Assembly (NCBI RefSeq): GCF_902364025.1 | Contig: NZ_CABJCG010000005.1 | Location: 60,922 to 124,921 of the forward strand | Source: Enterocloster lavalensis | GTDB taxonomy: Bacteria; Bacillota; Clostridia; Lachnospirales; Lachnospiraceae | Direction: 5' to 3' | Length of the DNA stretch: 64,000 bases | In this document: positions 1 to 8,319 of the stretch, one piece after another | How the letters are laid out: the number at the start of each line of letters is the position of its first letter | Numbering within the stretch: position 1 is the stretch's first letter | Translations under genes and position numbers: made by a program | The notes under the pieces: model-generated | What the model was told of the DNA's origin: nothing | Databases searched by the model: none | Seen by the model: the letters and a program-made list of their open reading frames with translations, nothing else

Positions 1-123
1 TGCCATGCCTTCGCTCTCCTGTAATTTAAACTTGGAAGCCGGAACGCCGCACTGAGGACATTTCTCAGGAGCCTGCTCACCCTCGTATACATAGCCACAT
101 ACTGTACAAACCCATTTTTTCAT
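1..123 (-). CDS. Rubredoxin-domain protein, rubrerythrin/NADH peroxidase type (5' part only)
   Basis: The reverse strand starts with ATG at 123 and reads [15 protein letters not shown], then CPQCG, and runs off the window after about 41 residues. The paired CxxCGY and CPxCG motifs are the four-cysteine iron site of a rubredoxin domain. An N-terminal rubredoxin domain followed by KFKLQESEG is typical of reverse rubrerythrins and NADH peroxidases, which detoxify peroxide in anaerobes. The ferritin-like diiron part would lie outside the window, so stand-alone rubredoxin is not excluded. The upstream operator and the perR gene next door support a peroxide-defence role. Confidence 0.8.
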   Translation of the reverse strand, partial: MKKWVCTVCGYVYEGEQAPEKCPQCGVPASKFKLQESEGMA

Positions 124-169
124 CGTTTTTCTCTCCTTTTTTATTTATGTGATATTTGTCAAATTAATA

Positions 170-186
170 TTAGTAATCGTTACTGA
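170..186. promoter_or_regulatory. PerR-type operator upstream of the rubredoxin-domain gene
   Basis: TTAGTAA-TCG-TTACTGA is an interrupted palindrome with one mismatch, about 47 bp upstream of the start at 123. It shares the TAGTAA-N3-TTACT core with the palindrome in front of the perR-like gene at 804-822. Repression by that regulator is inferred from the shared core and the neighbouring genes. Confidence 0.6.
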
Positions 187-300
187 CATTACTATAAACC
201 AACCGGACGGTTTTGTCAACACCTATTTTAAAAATATTTATGAAATCTCAAAGAAATGTGCGTTTTGTAACCGGAAAAAGCAGCGCCGCAGGCAGACAAT

Positions 301-326
301 GAGCCGCCGGCGTAGGCCGGCGGCTC
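301..326. repeat. GC-rich hairpin, member of a dispersed REP-like palindrome family
   Basis: GAGCCGCCGGC-GTAG-GCCGGCGGCTC is a perfect 11-bp stem between the perR-like gene and the rubredoxin gene. The preceding AAT and the left arm resemble palindromes at 24067, 24107, 42430 (reverse) and 47734. It could reduce read-through from perR, but no T-run follows it on the minus strand. Confidence 0.5.
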
Positions 327-351
327 GCTGCCGCGAACGTTCGCAGAACGG

Positions 352-768
352 TCAGGCGGACTTATGGATCTTGTGATCCGCGTGCTTTGCCAGGCAGTCA
401 TTGCATTCTCCCAGAAACAGTACGGAATGACCGTCCACAACGCCGGGCGCAAATTCCTGAGCGGCGGTGTTTAAGGCCTCCATTGTCTCCATGGGCACGT
501 CGTAGACCTGCTTGCATTCCCTGCACATAAAGTGGTAATGGGGTCTGGGATTTCCATCGAAGTGGTCCGCGCCATCGCCGCAGGTAAGCCGCTGTATTTC
601 ACCGGTTTCAACCAGCAGGTTTAAGTTGCGGTAAACCGTGCCAAGACTGATATTGGGATATTCCTCGCGGATGCTGGCGTATAGGGCGTCTGCCGTTGGA
701 TGGTCATGACGGTTCATCAAACAGGCTTTGATGGATTCCCTCTGACGACTATACTTGAGCGTTTTCAT
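352..768 (-). CDS. perR: Fur-family peroxide-responsive repressor, PerR-like
   Basis: 138 aa, usual Fur-family length. An N-terminal winged helix (about 1-75) is followed by a metal-binding dimerisation domain. Structural zinc ligands are visible as C82-x2-C85 and C122-x2-C125. The candidate regulatory metal site H23, D71, H77, H79 and D90 has exactly the spacing of B. subtilis PerR H37/D85/H91/H93/D104. The Asp at position 90, rather than Glu, favours PerR over Fur. GGAAGGAG lies upstream of the ATG at 768. The palindrome at 804-822 suggests autoregulation, and the rubredoxin gene downstream is the obvious target. Family assignment is firm; the PerR subtype rests on residue spacing. Confidence 0.85.
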   Translation of the reverse strand: MKTLKYSRQRESIKACLMNRHDHPTADALYASIREEYPNISLGTVYRNLNLLVETGEIQRLTCGDGADHFDGNPRPHYHFMCRECKQVYDVPMETMEALNTAAQEFAPGVVDGHSVLFLGECNDCLAKHADHKIHKSA

Positions 769-803
769 AGCATCTCCTTCCTTATATCTGTATCTGCTAC
801 GAT

Positions 804-822
804 AATAGTAATAGTTACTATT
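804..822. promoter_or_regulatory. Autoregulatory PerR-type operator
   Basis: AATAGTAA-TAG-TTACTATT is a perfect 8-bp inverted repeat with a 3-bp centre, 36 bp upstream of the perR-like start. It lies in AT-rich promoter-like DNA and shares its core with 170-186. Confidence 0.65.
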
Positions 823-873
823 AATAATATAGTAGATTTTCCATGGATTGTCAAGTGGGGATTAAAAGAACGT

Positions 874-912
874 AAAAAATCCCTGAACTGGAAAAATCTC
901 TCAGTTCAGGGA
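874..912 (-). terminator. Rho-independent terminator of the PHP-LysR transcript
   Basis: On the minus strand TCCCTGAACTG and CAGTTCAGGGA form a perfect 11-bp stem followed directly by six T. It sits just past the stop codon of the LysR gene at 921. Confidence 0.85.
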
Positions 913-920
913 CATGACGG

Positions 921-1883
921 TTAGTCGGGATTATAGGGGATCCGCTCCTTGGCGATGCGGATGAATTCCTTGGTGGCCCGGGACATGTAGTGGCCCTTGT
1001 GGTAGCCGATTCCCAGAACGCCGTGGGCGCGCCGGAAGTTCAGCGGGTAGGGATTTAAGCGGGCCCGCTCCATAAATTTGGTGCGGTGGTCCTGGGTGGA
1101 CTGGTCGTTGGACATAAACATGCGGGGGAAGAAGGTGATCCCCATGCCCTTGGCGCTCAGGGCCAACACGGTCTCGATATTTTCCGTCTCCAGCACAATC
1201 CGGGGCGTGATCTGGGCTTCCTCGAACATTTCGTCCGCGATGGTGCGCACCCGGTTGCCTTTTTTTAACAGAATGAAGGGGCAGGACTCCAACAGCCGCA
1301 GGTCCGTGGACTGGGAGAGCTGGGCCTTAATCTCCTCCAGCCTGCCGGGATAGGCCTTCTCCAGCACGATGTCCGGCGCGATCAGGAGGATTTCCTCCGC
1401 GCAGACCGGCACCGTCTCCACGTTTTCCACGGCGAAGGGCAGCAAGTCGATCATGAGATCGATGTTGCCGTGGAGCAGCTCCGAGGCCAGGGTGCTGGAA
1501 TTACCCTCGATCAGCTTGAGCTCGATGCCGGGAAACTGGGTCTGGTAGGAGGGCAGGATCTCCGGCAGGATCACGCGGCCCCGGGTGTGGGACACGCCGA
1601 TGGACAGCTGTCCGGTGGAGAAATCCTTGATGTCGGCGATCTCGCGGTAGGTCTCGTCCCGCAGATCCAGAAGCTCCCTGGCTCTGGCCTTTAACGCCTG
1701 CCCGGCGTAGGTCAGGGTGAGCGGCAGGGTCCGGTTGAACAGGATCACGTCGAACTCCTTCTCCAGGTTGGAGATGTGGTTGCTGAGGGACTGTTGGGAG
1801 ATATAGAGCTTTCTTGCGGCTCTTGTGAAATTCAGCTCCTCGGCGGCGACCAGAAAATATTCCAGGTTCAGAAAGTTGATCAT
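921..1883 (-). CDS. LysR-family transcriptional regulator
   Basis: About 320 aa. The N-terminus MINFLNLEYFLVAAEELNF continues into AARKLYISQQSLSNHISNLE, the LysR winged helix-turn-helix. The rest is a two-lobed effector-binding domain with the usual GQLSIGVS start near residue 90. The ATG at 1883 overlaps the stop of the PHP gene as ATGA, which favours this start over a GTG three codons earlier. Translational coupling to the PHP phosphatase suggests shared expression. The effector is unknown; LysR proteins usually act on a divergent neighbour, but here the partner is co-directional. Confidence 0.9.
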   Translation of the reverse strand: MINFLNLEYFLVAAEELNFTRAARKLYISQQSLSNHISNLEKEFDVILFNRTLPLTLTYAGQALKARARELLDLRDETYREIADIKDFSTGQLSIGVSHTRGRVILPEILPSYQTQFPGIELKLIEGNSSTLASELLHGNIDLMIDLLPFAVENVETVPVCAEEILLIAPDIVLEKAYPGRLEEIKAQLSQSTDLRLLESCPFILLKKGNRVRTIADEMFEEAQITPRIVLETENIETVLALSAKGMGITFFPRMFMSNDQSTQDHRTKFMERARLNPYPLNFRRAHGVLGIGYHKGHYMSRATKEFIRIAKERIPYNPD

Positions 1884-2623
1884 TCCTGCCACCCCCCCGC
1901 CATCAGGGCGGCCAGCTTCGGAAGATAGGTCGCCAGTTTGTCCAGGGAGGTGTTGACCACCAGCTCTTCCGGGAAGTTCAGTTCCTGAAGCAGCGCATGC
2001 GCATACCTGTGGTTGCCCACATCCGTGCAGAAATGGGCGTCGCTGTCGATGATCACCGGCTGCTCATACCGGCGGCACAGCTCCAGCATCACCCGGTAAT
2101 TCTCCGGAGCGCCCGGGCGGAAGCCGCGGGGATTTAAGGAACTGTTGTTCATCTCCAGAAGCTTGTGATTGCGTTTGGCGGCGGAAACCAGGGCCTCATA
2201 GTCCACCGGATACCGGCTGTCGTCCGGATGCCCGATGATGTGGATGTAAGGATTTTCCAGGGCATGGATGTAAGCGGCGGTGTTCTGCTCCCGGGTGCCG
2301 CTCTCGATGCACGGCGGATGCAGGCTGGCGATGCAGTAATCCAGCCGCTCCAGATAATCCGGCGGCAGGTCCACCGTACCCTCGAAATCCATAATGTTGA
2401 GCTCCGCCCCCATCAGGACTTTGACGCCAAAGAGTTCTCTTGGGATCACCTTAAAATTGATGAAATGAAACGCTTCACAGCTTCCGGGCATAGCCGGGGT
2501 GTGATCGGAACAGCCGAAGAGGGTCAGACCGGCTTCAGCTGCGGCCCGCACCATTTCACAGAGCGAGTTGTAGGCGTGTCCGCTGGCTGTGGTGTGGGTA
2601 TGCAAATCCAATATGTCATACAT
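1880..2623 (-). CDS. PHP-domain phosphatase, YcdX-like
   Basis: 247 aa. Trinuclear-metal PHP motifs run in order: DLHTHTTASGHAY near the N-terminus, CSDHTP, GAELNI, ASLHPP, IGHPDD, LEMNNSSL and DSDAH. This order and length match the YcdX family of predicted phosphatases, related to histidinol-phosphatase HisK but not placed in a histidine operon here. It is probably a cytosolic phosphoesterase of unknown substrate. It is transcribed with the LysR gene through an ATGA overlap. Confidence 0.87.
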   Translation of the reverse strand: MYDILDLHTHTTASGHAYNSLCEMVRAAAEAGLTLFGCSDHTPAMPGSCEAFHFINFKVIPRELFGVKVLMGAELNIMDFEGTVDLPPDYLERLDYCIASLHPPCIESGTREQNTAAYIHALENPYIHIIGHPDDSRYPVDYEALVSAAKRNHKLLEMNNSSLNPRGFRPGAPENYRVMLELCRRYEQPVIIDSDAHFCTDVGNHRYAHALLQELNFPEELVVNTSLDKLATYLPKLAALMAGGWQE

Positions 2624-3083
2624 GGCTGCAGGAATATTCCTTTCTTTGCTTTCTATAGTAAATTTTCGTATCTGTTCAGTACCTTCACAGATACGGGCAA
2701 AAATCCATTTAAAATCGACTTCGTCGATGAGATTTTTGCCAGCAAGCTTAGGTTCTCATACGGTCAGCGCAGCAAGTGCGCAGACCTACTGAACAGTTAC
2801 AAATTTTCAATCAAATCATACCACATTTTATCCGCGGTGAAAAGGTGAATGTTTGCGGCATCCGGGACGTTTTAAACGCCGGAAACCGGCCCCGGACAGG
2901 CTGGGGGGAGGAAAAACGATGATAATCCGGAAGGAAATTGCCAAAATGTCCCTGAAAATGAAAAATAGGTATAAAATTTGTGAGAAAACTATAGAAATAT
3001 TAGGTGGGTTGTTGTTATAATGGAGAGGAATGAACTCAGGCGTTGACGCCGGGTGAAATGAAAGGAAAAGCGAGGAGAGAAAC
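2624..3083. other. Intergenic region with a MITE and the promoter of the S1-relQ-GDPD operon
   Basis: Divergent intergenic stretch between the PHP and S1-protein genes. It holds the inverted-repeat element at 2668-2800 and a TATAAT -10 candidate at 3016-3021 for the rightward operon. No coding capacity is convincing. Confidence 0.6.
2668..2800. mobile_element. 133-bp MITE-like element with 14-bp terminal inverted repeats and 8-bp target duplication
   Basis: The ends GTATCTGTTCAGTA (2668-2681) and TACTGAACAGTTAC (2787-2800) are inverted repeats matching at 13 of 14 positions. The octamer AAATTTTC abuts both ends exactly (2660-2667 and 2801-2808), as a target-site duplication would. Inside are GGCAAAAATC (2696-2705) with GATTTTTGCC (2731-2740), ATCGAC/GTCGAT (2714-2728) and GCGCA/TGCGC (2767-2781), so the element folds into several hairpins. 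It has no coding capacity and no transposase is in the window. Confidence 0.6.
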
Positions 3084-3863
3084 ATGAGTGAAGAAATGAA
3101 AAACGAGATGGAACTTGAAAATGCGGAGGCAGTTGAAACTGCGGCTGAGCCGGTAGAAACCATGGAAGACTATGCGGCCGAACTGGAGGCCTCTTATAAG
3201 ACTCTGAACAAGCGGAATATCGAGATCTCCGAGGACGAGAGCGGCGTGCTGGAGAAGTGGGCGCATTTCACCCAGATGCTGGAGGAGCGCACCGTATTTT
3301 CCGTAAAGATCGCCGAGGCGGTGAAAGCAGGCGTTGTGGCTTACGTGGACGACGTGCGCGCGTTTATTCCGGCTTCCCAGCTGTCCACCGAGTACGTGGA
3401 GAAGCTGGAGGACTGGCAGGGCAAGAACATCGACGTGATCGTGATTACCGCCGACACCGAGAAGAAGCGCCTGGTGCTGTCCGGCCGCGAGGTTGAGAAG
3501 GACCGCAAGGAGGCGGAGCGCAAGGAGAAGCTGGCGCAGTTTAAGGCAGGCGACGTGGTGGAAGGCACCGTTGACAGCCTGAAGAACTACGGCGCGTTTA
3601 TCAAGCTGGCGGACGGCGTTGACGGGCTGCTGCACGTTTCCCAGATCAGCACCCAGCGAATTAAACATCCGGGCGTTGTGCTGAAGGAAGGCCAGAGCGT
3701 GAAGGTGAAGATTCTGTCCGTTGCGGACGGAAAGATCAGCCTGAGCATGAAGGCGCTGACCGCACCGGTGGAGGATGAGGAGCAGCACGAGCGCTTCGAT
3801 TACAAGGAGACCGCTTCCGTGACCACCGGACTGGGAGATCTGTTAAAAGGACTGAAGCTGTAA
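3084..3863 (+). CDS. S1 RNA-binding domain protein (two S1 domains)
   Basis: 259 aa. An acidic N-terminus (about 1-60) precedes two OB-fold S1 repeats, at roughly 66-135 and 148-220. The second shows the canonical GTVDSLKNYGAFIKL, DGLLHVSQIS and VKILSVADGKISLSMK. It resembles stand-alone RpsA-like S1 proteins of Firmicutes that bind mRNA or ribosomes; no catalytic domain is present. GAGGAGA precedes the ATG. It heads an apparent operon with the alarmone synthetase and the GDPD gene. Confidence 0.85.
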   Translation: MSEEMKNEMELENAEAVETAAEPVETMEDYAAELEASYKTLNKRNIEISEDESGVLEKWAHFTQMLEERTVFSVKIAEAVKAGVVAYVDDVRAFIPASQLSTEYVEKLEDWQGKNIDVIVITADTEKKRLVLSGREVEKDRKEAERKEKLAQFKAGDVVEGTVDSLKNYGAFIKLADGVDGLLHVSQISTQRIKHPGVVLKEGQSVKVKILSVADGKISLSMKALTAPVEDEEQHERFDYKETASVTTGLGDLLKGLKL

Positions 3864-3887
3864 GCAAGCATAGAAGGAGGGATAGCG

Positions 3888-4571
3888 ATGTCAAATATCC
3901 CCAAATCCGACGACCAGGTGGATCAATGGCGTTCGGTTATGTTTTTGTACGATTCCGCCCTGAAGAAAGTCAACACTAAAATTGAGATATTAAACAACGA
4001 ATTCGTGAACCGCTACGACTACAACCCCATTGAGCACATCAAGTCGCGGCTTAAGACAGCTGACAGCATTGTCAAAAAGCTAAAAAAAGACGGTCACGAC
4101 GTGACCATTGAAAATATGATGGAGCATCTCAGCGACATTGCCGGGATCCGGATTATCTGTTCCTTTACCTCGGATATCTATCAGATCGCGGAGATGATCG
4201 CCCATCAGGCTGACGTGACGGTGCTGCACGTGAAGGATTACATCAAGAATCCCAAACCCAACGGCTATAAGAGCTACCATATGGTGGTCACGGTGCCGGT
4301 TTACCTGTCCGACGGGCCGGTGGAGACAAAGGTGGAGGTGCAGATCCGCTCCGTGGCAATGGACTTCTGGGCCAGCCTGGAGCACAAGATCGCTTACAAG
4401 TTCGAGGGCAACGCGCCTGAGAATCTGCTGAAGGAGCTGAAAGCCTGCGCGGACATCGTGGATATGCTGGACGCCAAGATGTTCTCGCTGAACGAGGCCA
4501 TCACGGCCTACGCGGCGGAGCAGCGGCGCCAGGAGCAGCAGGCAGCGAAGACGGAAGAAGAATTTTTGTGA
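3888..4571 (+). CDS. relQ: Small alarmone synthetase, RelQ/YjbM-type (p)ppGpp synthetase
   Basis: 227 aa, the size of small alarmone synthetases. A single RelA/SpoT nucleotidyltransferase domain spans about 50-180, with GIRIICSF, KPNGYKSYHMVV and VEVQIRSVAMDFWASLEHK. There is no N-terminal HD hydrolase and no TGS/ACT region, so it should only make (p)ppGpp from ATP and GTP or GDP. A C-terminal helical tail fits the RelQ tetramer. AAGGAGGG lies before the ATG. Its stop overlaps the GTG start of the GDPD gene. Confidence 0.9.
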   Translation: MSNIPKSDDQVDQWRSVMFLYDSALKKVNTKIEILNNEFVNRYDYNPIEHIKSRLKTADSIVKKLKKDGHDVTIENMMEHLSDIAGIRIICSFTSDIYQIAEMIAHQADVTVLHVKDYIKNPKPNGYKSYHMVVTVPVYLSDGPVETKVEVQIRSVAMDFWASLEHKIAYKFEGNAPENLLKELKACADIVDMLDAKMFSLNEAITAYAAEQRRQEQQAAKTEEEFL

Positions 4572-6370
4572 AGACATTTTTTAGAGAGACCTATCAGGTT
4601 TTGCGGGTGAACCTGCGCCAGCTGGTGCTGTTTGAAATTCTGTACCGGCTGGTGGCAGGTGCATTCTATATAAGGCTTGTCAACCTGCTGCTTAAGATTT
4701 CCCTGCGGGCGGCGGGTTACAGTTATCTGACCATGAGCAACCTTGCGGCGTTTCTGCTGCGGCCGGTGACGGTGGGCTGCGCCATGGTCCTTGTGCTTGT
4801 TGGAGCATTTTTAATGGTCGTGGAGCTGGGCGGACTGATGACCGCCTACCAGGCGGCCGCATATTCCCGGAGGATCGACGTGGTCTCCATTGTGCGGGGC
4901 GCTGTCGGCAAGGCGGTGGACGAGCTGTCAAAACGAAACTGGCAGCTTTTTTTGCTTGCCCTGGCCAGCTATCTGATGATGAACAGTATGGTCCTTCTGC
5001 GGCTTTTGACCCGGGTCAAGCCGGTGAATTTCGTGATGGCCGAGATCTGGAGCCAGAGGGCCGGCCGGGCCGGGCTTGCGGCGGTTGTGGCCGGGCTGGT
5101 GGTGATCGGGATTCCCACCATGCTGGTGTTTTTCGCGTGCATGGTGGAGCAGAAACGGTTCCGGGACGGGGTCAGGCGCAGTATGGAGCTGGTGAAAGGG
5201 CGCTGGCCGAAAGCCCTGGCGCTGCTGTTCGGGCTGAACGCCCTGATGGTGGCCGCCTCTGTGGCTCTGCACCTGCTGTTTGTGGTGGCCGCGGCCGTGT
5301 GCGTGACGCTCTTTGTGGACAGCTACGCGGCGATGGCCGTGCTGGCCGCGGTCTGCCGCAGGCTGGAGCTGGTCGTGCTGGCCGTGGCCAGCATGGCGGC
5401 CGGGCTTGTGGATTTCGGGGCGCTGACCGTGGTGTATTATCAGTTTGAGACGCGGCACAGCCAGGTGAAGCCATGGGACTTTTCCTACGTGTGCCGGGAC
5501 CATTTGAGCCGGAAGCGGATTCTGGCCGTGACCGGGGCGGTGGCCGGCGTCAGCCTGCTGTTTCTTCTGGACATGGTATGCAACGGTTTTCCGCTGGATT
5601 CGTCGGTTTTGACCGAGACGGAGATCACGGCCCACCGGGGAAGTTCCAAGCGTGCCCCTGAGAATACCCTGGCGGCTCTGGAGACTGCCATCGACGAGAT
5701 GGCGGACTACGCGGAGATCGACGTGCAGACCACCTCGGACGGCGTGGTGGTGGTGTGCCACGACCTGAATTTAAAGCGGTTAGCCGGTGTGAACCGGCGT
5801 CTGGGCAGCATGACCTACGGCGAGGTGCGGGACCTGGATGTGGGCAGCCGGTTCGGGGCGGATTTCGCCGGGGAGCGGATTCCCACTCTGGAGGAAGCGC
5901 TGGACGACTGCAAGGGGCGGATCAAGCTGAACATCGAGCTCAAGAACATTGGGGACCGGACGGATCTGCCGGAGCAGGTGGTGGAGATGATCCGGGACCG
6001 GGAGATGCAGGAGCAGTGCGTGATCACCTCCGTGAAGCTGGACTACCTGGTGCGGGTGAAGGAGGCGGACCCGGATCTGCACACCGGGTACATTTTGCCG
6101 GCCGCCTACGGCAGGTACTACGACAACGATGCATTTGACTTTATCAGTCTGCGCTCCAGCTTTGTGACTTTGGGGCTGGTGGAAAACGCTCATGAGAAGG
6201 GCAAGGCGGTTCATGTCTGGACCGTCAACAAAAAGAGCGAGATCGAGCAGATGAAGGTGCTCGGGGTGGACAACATTATCACCGACTATCCGGCCCTGGC
6301 CCGGGAGGTGCTGTACCGGGAGGAGGCCACGGAGAGCCTGATGGAATATTTGAAAATGGTGCTGCGGTGA
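4568..6370 (+). CDS. Membrane-anchored glycerophosphodiester phosphodiesterase
   Basis: 600 aa with a GTG start inside a GTGA overlap with relQ. The first 340 or so residues contain about six to eight hydrophobic segments, the GDPD membrane domain. A soluble GDPD TIM barrel follows. Catalytic motifs are present: AHRGSSKRAPENT near residue 355, EIDVQ, CHDLNLKR and NIELKN. It should hydrolyse glycerophosphodiesters to glycerol-3-phosphate plus an alcohol at the membrane; such proteins may also act on lipoteichoic-acid-type polymers. Coupling to an alarmone synthetase suggests stress-linked lipid turnover, which is inference. Confidence 0.88.
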   Translation: MKTFFRETYQVLRVNLRQLVLFEILYRLVAGAFYIRLVNLLLKISLRAAGYSYLTMSNLAAFLLRPVTVGCAMVLVLVGAFLMVVELGGLMTAYQAAAYSRRIDVVSIVRGAVGKAVDELSKRNWQLFLLALASYLMMNSMVLLRLLTRVKPVNFVMAEIWSQRAGRAGLAAVVAGLVVIGIPTMLVFFACMVEQKRFRDGVRRSMELVKGRWPKALALLFGLNALMVAASVALHLLFVVAAAVCVTLFVDSYAAMAVLAAVCRRLELVVLAVASMAAGLVDFGALTVVYYQFETRHSQVKPWDFSYVCRDHLSRKRILAVTGAVAGVSLLFLLDMVCNGFPLDSSVLTETEITAHRGSSKRAPENTLAALETAIDEMADYAEIDVQTTSDGVVVVCHDLNLKRLAGVNRRLGSMTYGEVRDLDVGSRFGADFAGERIPTLEEALDDCKGRIKLNIELKNIGDRTDLPEQVVEMIRDREMQEQCVITSVKLDYLVRVKEADPDLHTGYILPAAYGRYYDNDAFDFISLRSSFVTLGLVENAHEKGKAVHVWTVNKKSEIEQMKVLGVDNIITDYPALAREVLYREEATESLMEYLKMVLR

Positions 6371-6546
6371 GCATTGTTGCACGCAGGGCGCGAGGGATTG
6401 CCGGCGGACCGGGTATTGGGAAATATCCGGCCGCCGGCAATTTGGCTTTGAATGCAATGGGCCGCTGGGGCGGTTGTCGGGGACGGAGGGGATGCCCGGC
6501 AGACGGGGGATTGGAAAAATTTGTTTTATATTGCGGGGAAATCGAT

Positions 6547-6552
6547 TATAAT
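6547..6552 (+). promoter_or_regulatory. -10 element candidate upstream of the hscC-like gene
   Basis: TATAAT in otherwise GC-rich DNA, 73 bp upstream of the Hsp70 gene. The best -35 (TTGTTT at 6521-6526) is 20 bp away, so the promoter is weakly defined. No CIRCE-type inverted repeat was seen near it. Confidence 0.4.
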
Positions 6553-6624
6553 AGAAGGAATAGCGGGACAGGCCGCGGATTGAAAGGATGAACGGTTGCC
6601 TGGAACTGGACGGGAGGTGCGGGT

Positions 6625-8319
6625 ATGGCGATTATCGGAATTGATCTGGGAACCACCAACAGCCTGGTGTGCGTCTGGAGGGATGGAAAGGCGGAGCTGG
6701 TGCCCAATTCCCTGGGGGAATATCTGACGCCCAGCGCGGTTTACGCGGACGAACATCAGGTGCTCTGGACCGGGGCGGTGGCCAGGGAGCATATGTGTAT
6801 CCGGCCGGAGCGGTGCGCCGCCTCCTTCAAGCGGCATATGGGGACGGATAAGCGTATTTTCCTTGGGGCTATGGGATTTACGCCCCAGGAGCTGTCCTCC
6901 ATGGTTTTAAAGCAGCTGAAGGAGGACGCGGAGCAGTATCTGGGCTGCGAGGTGGAGGAGGCGGTGATCAGCGTGCCCGCCTATTTTAACGACGAGCAGC
7001 GCTTTGCCACAAAGGAAGCCGGTCAGATGGCCGGACTCAGGGTGGAGCGCCTGGTCAACGAGCCGTCCGCGGCGGCCCTGGCCTGCCGAAGCGAGAGCGG
7101 GGAGGAGGATTCTTCGTTTCTGGTGGTGGATCTGGGCGGAGGTACGCTGGATGTGTCGGTGGTGGAGTGTTTTGAGCAGGTGATTGAGATTCAGGCAGTG
7201 GCCGGGGACAACCGCCTGGGCGGGGATGATTTCGATCATCGGATTGCCGAGCATTTCTGCCGGGAGCACGGGCTGGTGTTTGAGCTTTTGTCCCCCGGGG
7301 ATCAGGCCGCGCTGTTGAAAAAAGCGGAGCAGTGCAAGCGTTCCCTGACCTCGTCGCCCGCAGGCATGATCGAGTTTTCCGGGGATCAGGGAACCATGGG
7401 AATGTTCCTGACCGGGGAGCAGCTTACGGAGCTCCTAGCGCCGCTGCTGGTCCGCCTGGAAAAGGTGCTGCGCCAGGCTCTGAAGGATGCTGGGAAAACC
7501 ATGGACGACATCGATCAGGTGGTGCTGGTGGGCGGTTCCTGTAAAATGCCGCTGGTCCGGCAGTTTATCGCCAGAACCCTGGAGCGGGAGCCGTATCTGT
7601 GCGGCCGGCCGGATGAGATCGTGGCCCTGGGGGCCGGAATTTACGCGGGAATCAAGAGCCGCCAGGCCGAAATACGGGATGTGATCCTGACGGATATCTG
7701 TCCGTTTACGCTGGGGGTGGGGATCGTGGATTACGACGATCCCGACGACCTGATCATGTCGCCGGTGATCGAGCGCAATAGCGTGCTTCCGGTCAGCCGC
7801 ATGCGGGAGTACGTGACTACGATGGATAACCAGAGGCAGGTGGCGTTTCGCATTTTCCAGGGGGAGTCCATTCACTGCAGCCAGAATGAATATATGGGGA
7901 CGGTGGAGCTGGCGGTGCCGCCTGCTCCCAAGGGCCGGGAGGCGGCTCTGGTGCGTCTGACCTATGATATCAACGGGATTCTGGAGGTGGAGGCCATGAA
8001 CCGCCTGGGGCAGAGGGCGGGCAAAGTGATTATGAGCCGGAAGGTGCGTATGAGCGAGGAGGAGCTTGAGCGGCGGACGGCGGAGCTGGAAGCCATCAAG
8101 CGCAGCCCACGGGAGGAAGCGGCCAATCAGCTGGTGATCTCCCGGGGAGAGCGGTTGTACGCGGAGGCGCTGGGGAATGACCGGGAAGTGATTTCCCAGC
8201 TTCTGCGGTGGTTTTCCCAGGTTCTGGGAGAGGGCAGTCCGGCGGCCATGGCGGCTGCGCGGAAAAAGGCCATGGAAACGCTGGATTATATTGAACGGAA
8301 GCTGGATGGGGATGTCTGA
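6625..8319 (+). CDS. hscC: Specialised Hsp70 chaperone, HscC-like
   Basis: 564 aa, shorter than DnaK (about 610-640) and close to E. coli HscC. The ATPase domain (about 1-370) shows GIDLGTTNSLVCVW, VPAYFNDEQR, NEPSAAALA, VVDLGGGTLDVS and VLVGGSCKMP. The substrate domain follows with a shortened helical lid. The phrase NSLGEYLTPSAV resembles HscC more than DnaK. The next gene encodes a J-like protein through a TGATG overlap, as with E. coli HscC and its dedicated partners. No grpE is adjacent. Client proteins are unknown. Confidence 0.85.
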   Translation: MAIIGIDLGTTNSLVCVWRDGKAELVPNSLGEYLTPSAVYADEHQVLWTGAVAREHMCIRPERCAASFKRHMGTDKRIFLGAMGFTPQELSSMVLKQLKEDAEQYLGCEVEEAVISVPAYFNDEQRFATKEAGQMAGLRVERLVNEPSAAALACRSESGEEDSSFLVVDLGGGTLDVSVVECFEQVIEIQAVAGDNRLGGDDFDHRIAEHFCREHGLVFELLSPGDQAALLKKAEQCKRSLTSSPAGMIEFSGDQGTMGMFLTGEQLTELLAPLLVRLEKVLRQALKDAGKTMDDIDQVVLVGGSCKMPLVRQFIARTLEREPYLCGRPDEIVALGAGIYAGIKSRQAEIRDVILTDICPFTLGVGIVDYDDPDDLIMSPVIERNSVLPVSRMREYVTTMDNQRQVAFRIFQGESIHCSQNEYMGTVELAVPPAPKGREAALVRLTYDINGILEVEAMNRLGQRAGKVIMSRKVRMSEEELERRTAELEAIKRSPREEAANQLVISRGERLYAEALGNDREVISQLLRWFSQVLGEGSPAAMAAARKKAMETLDYIERKLDGDV

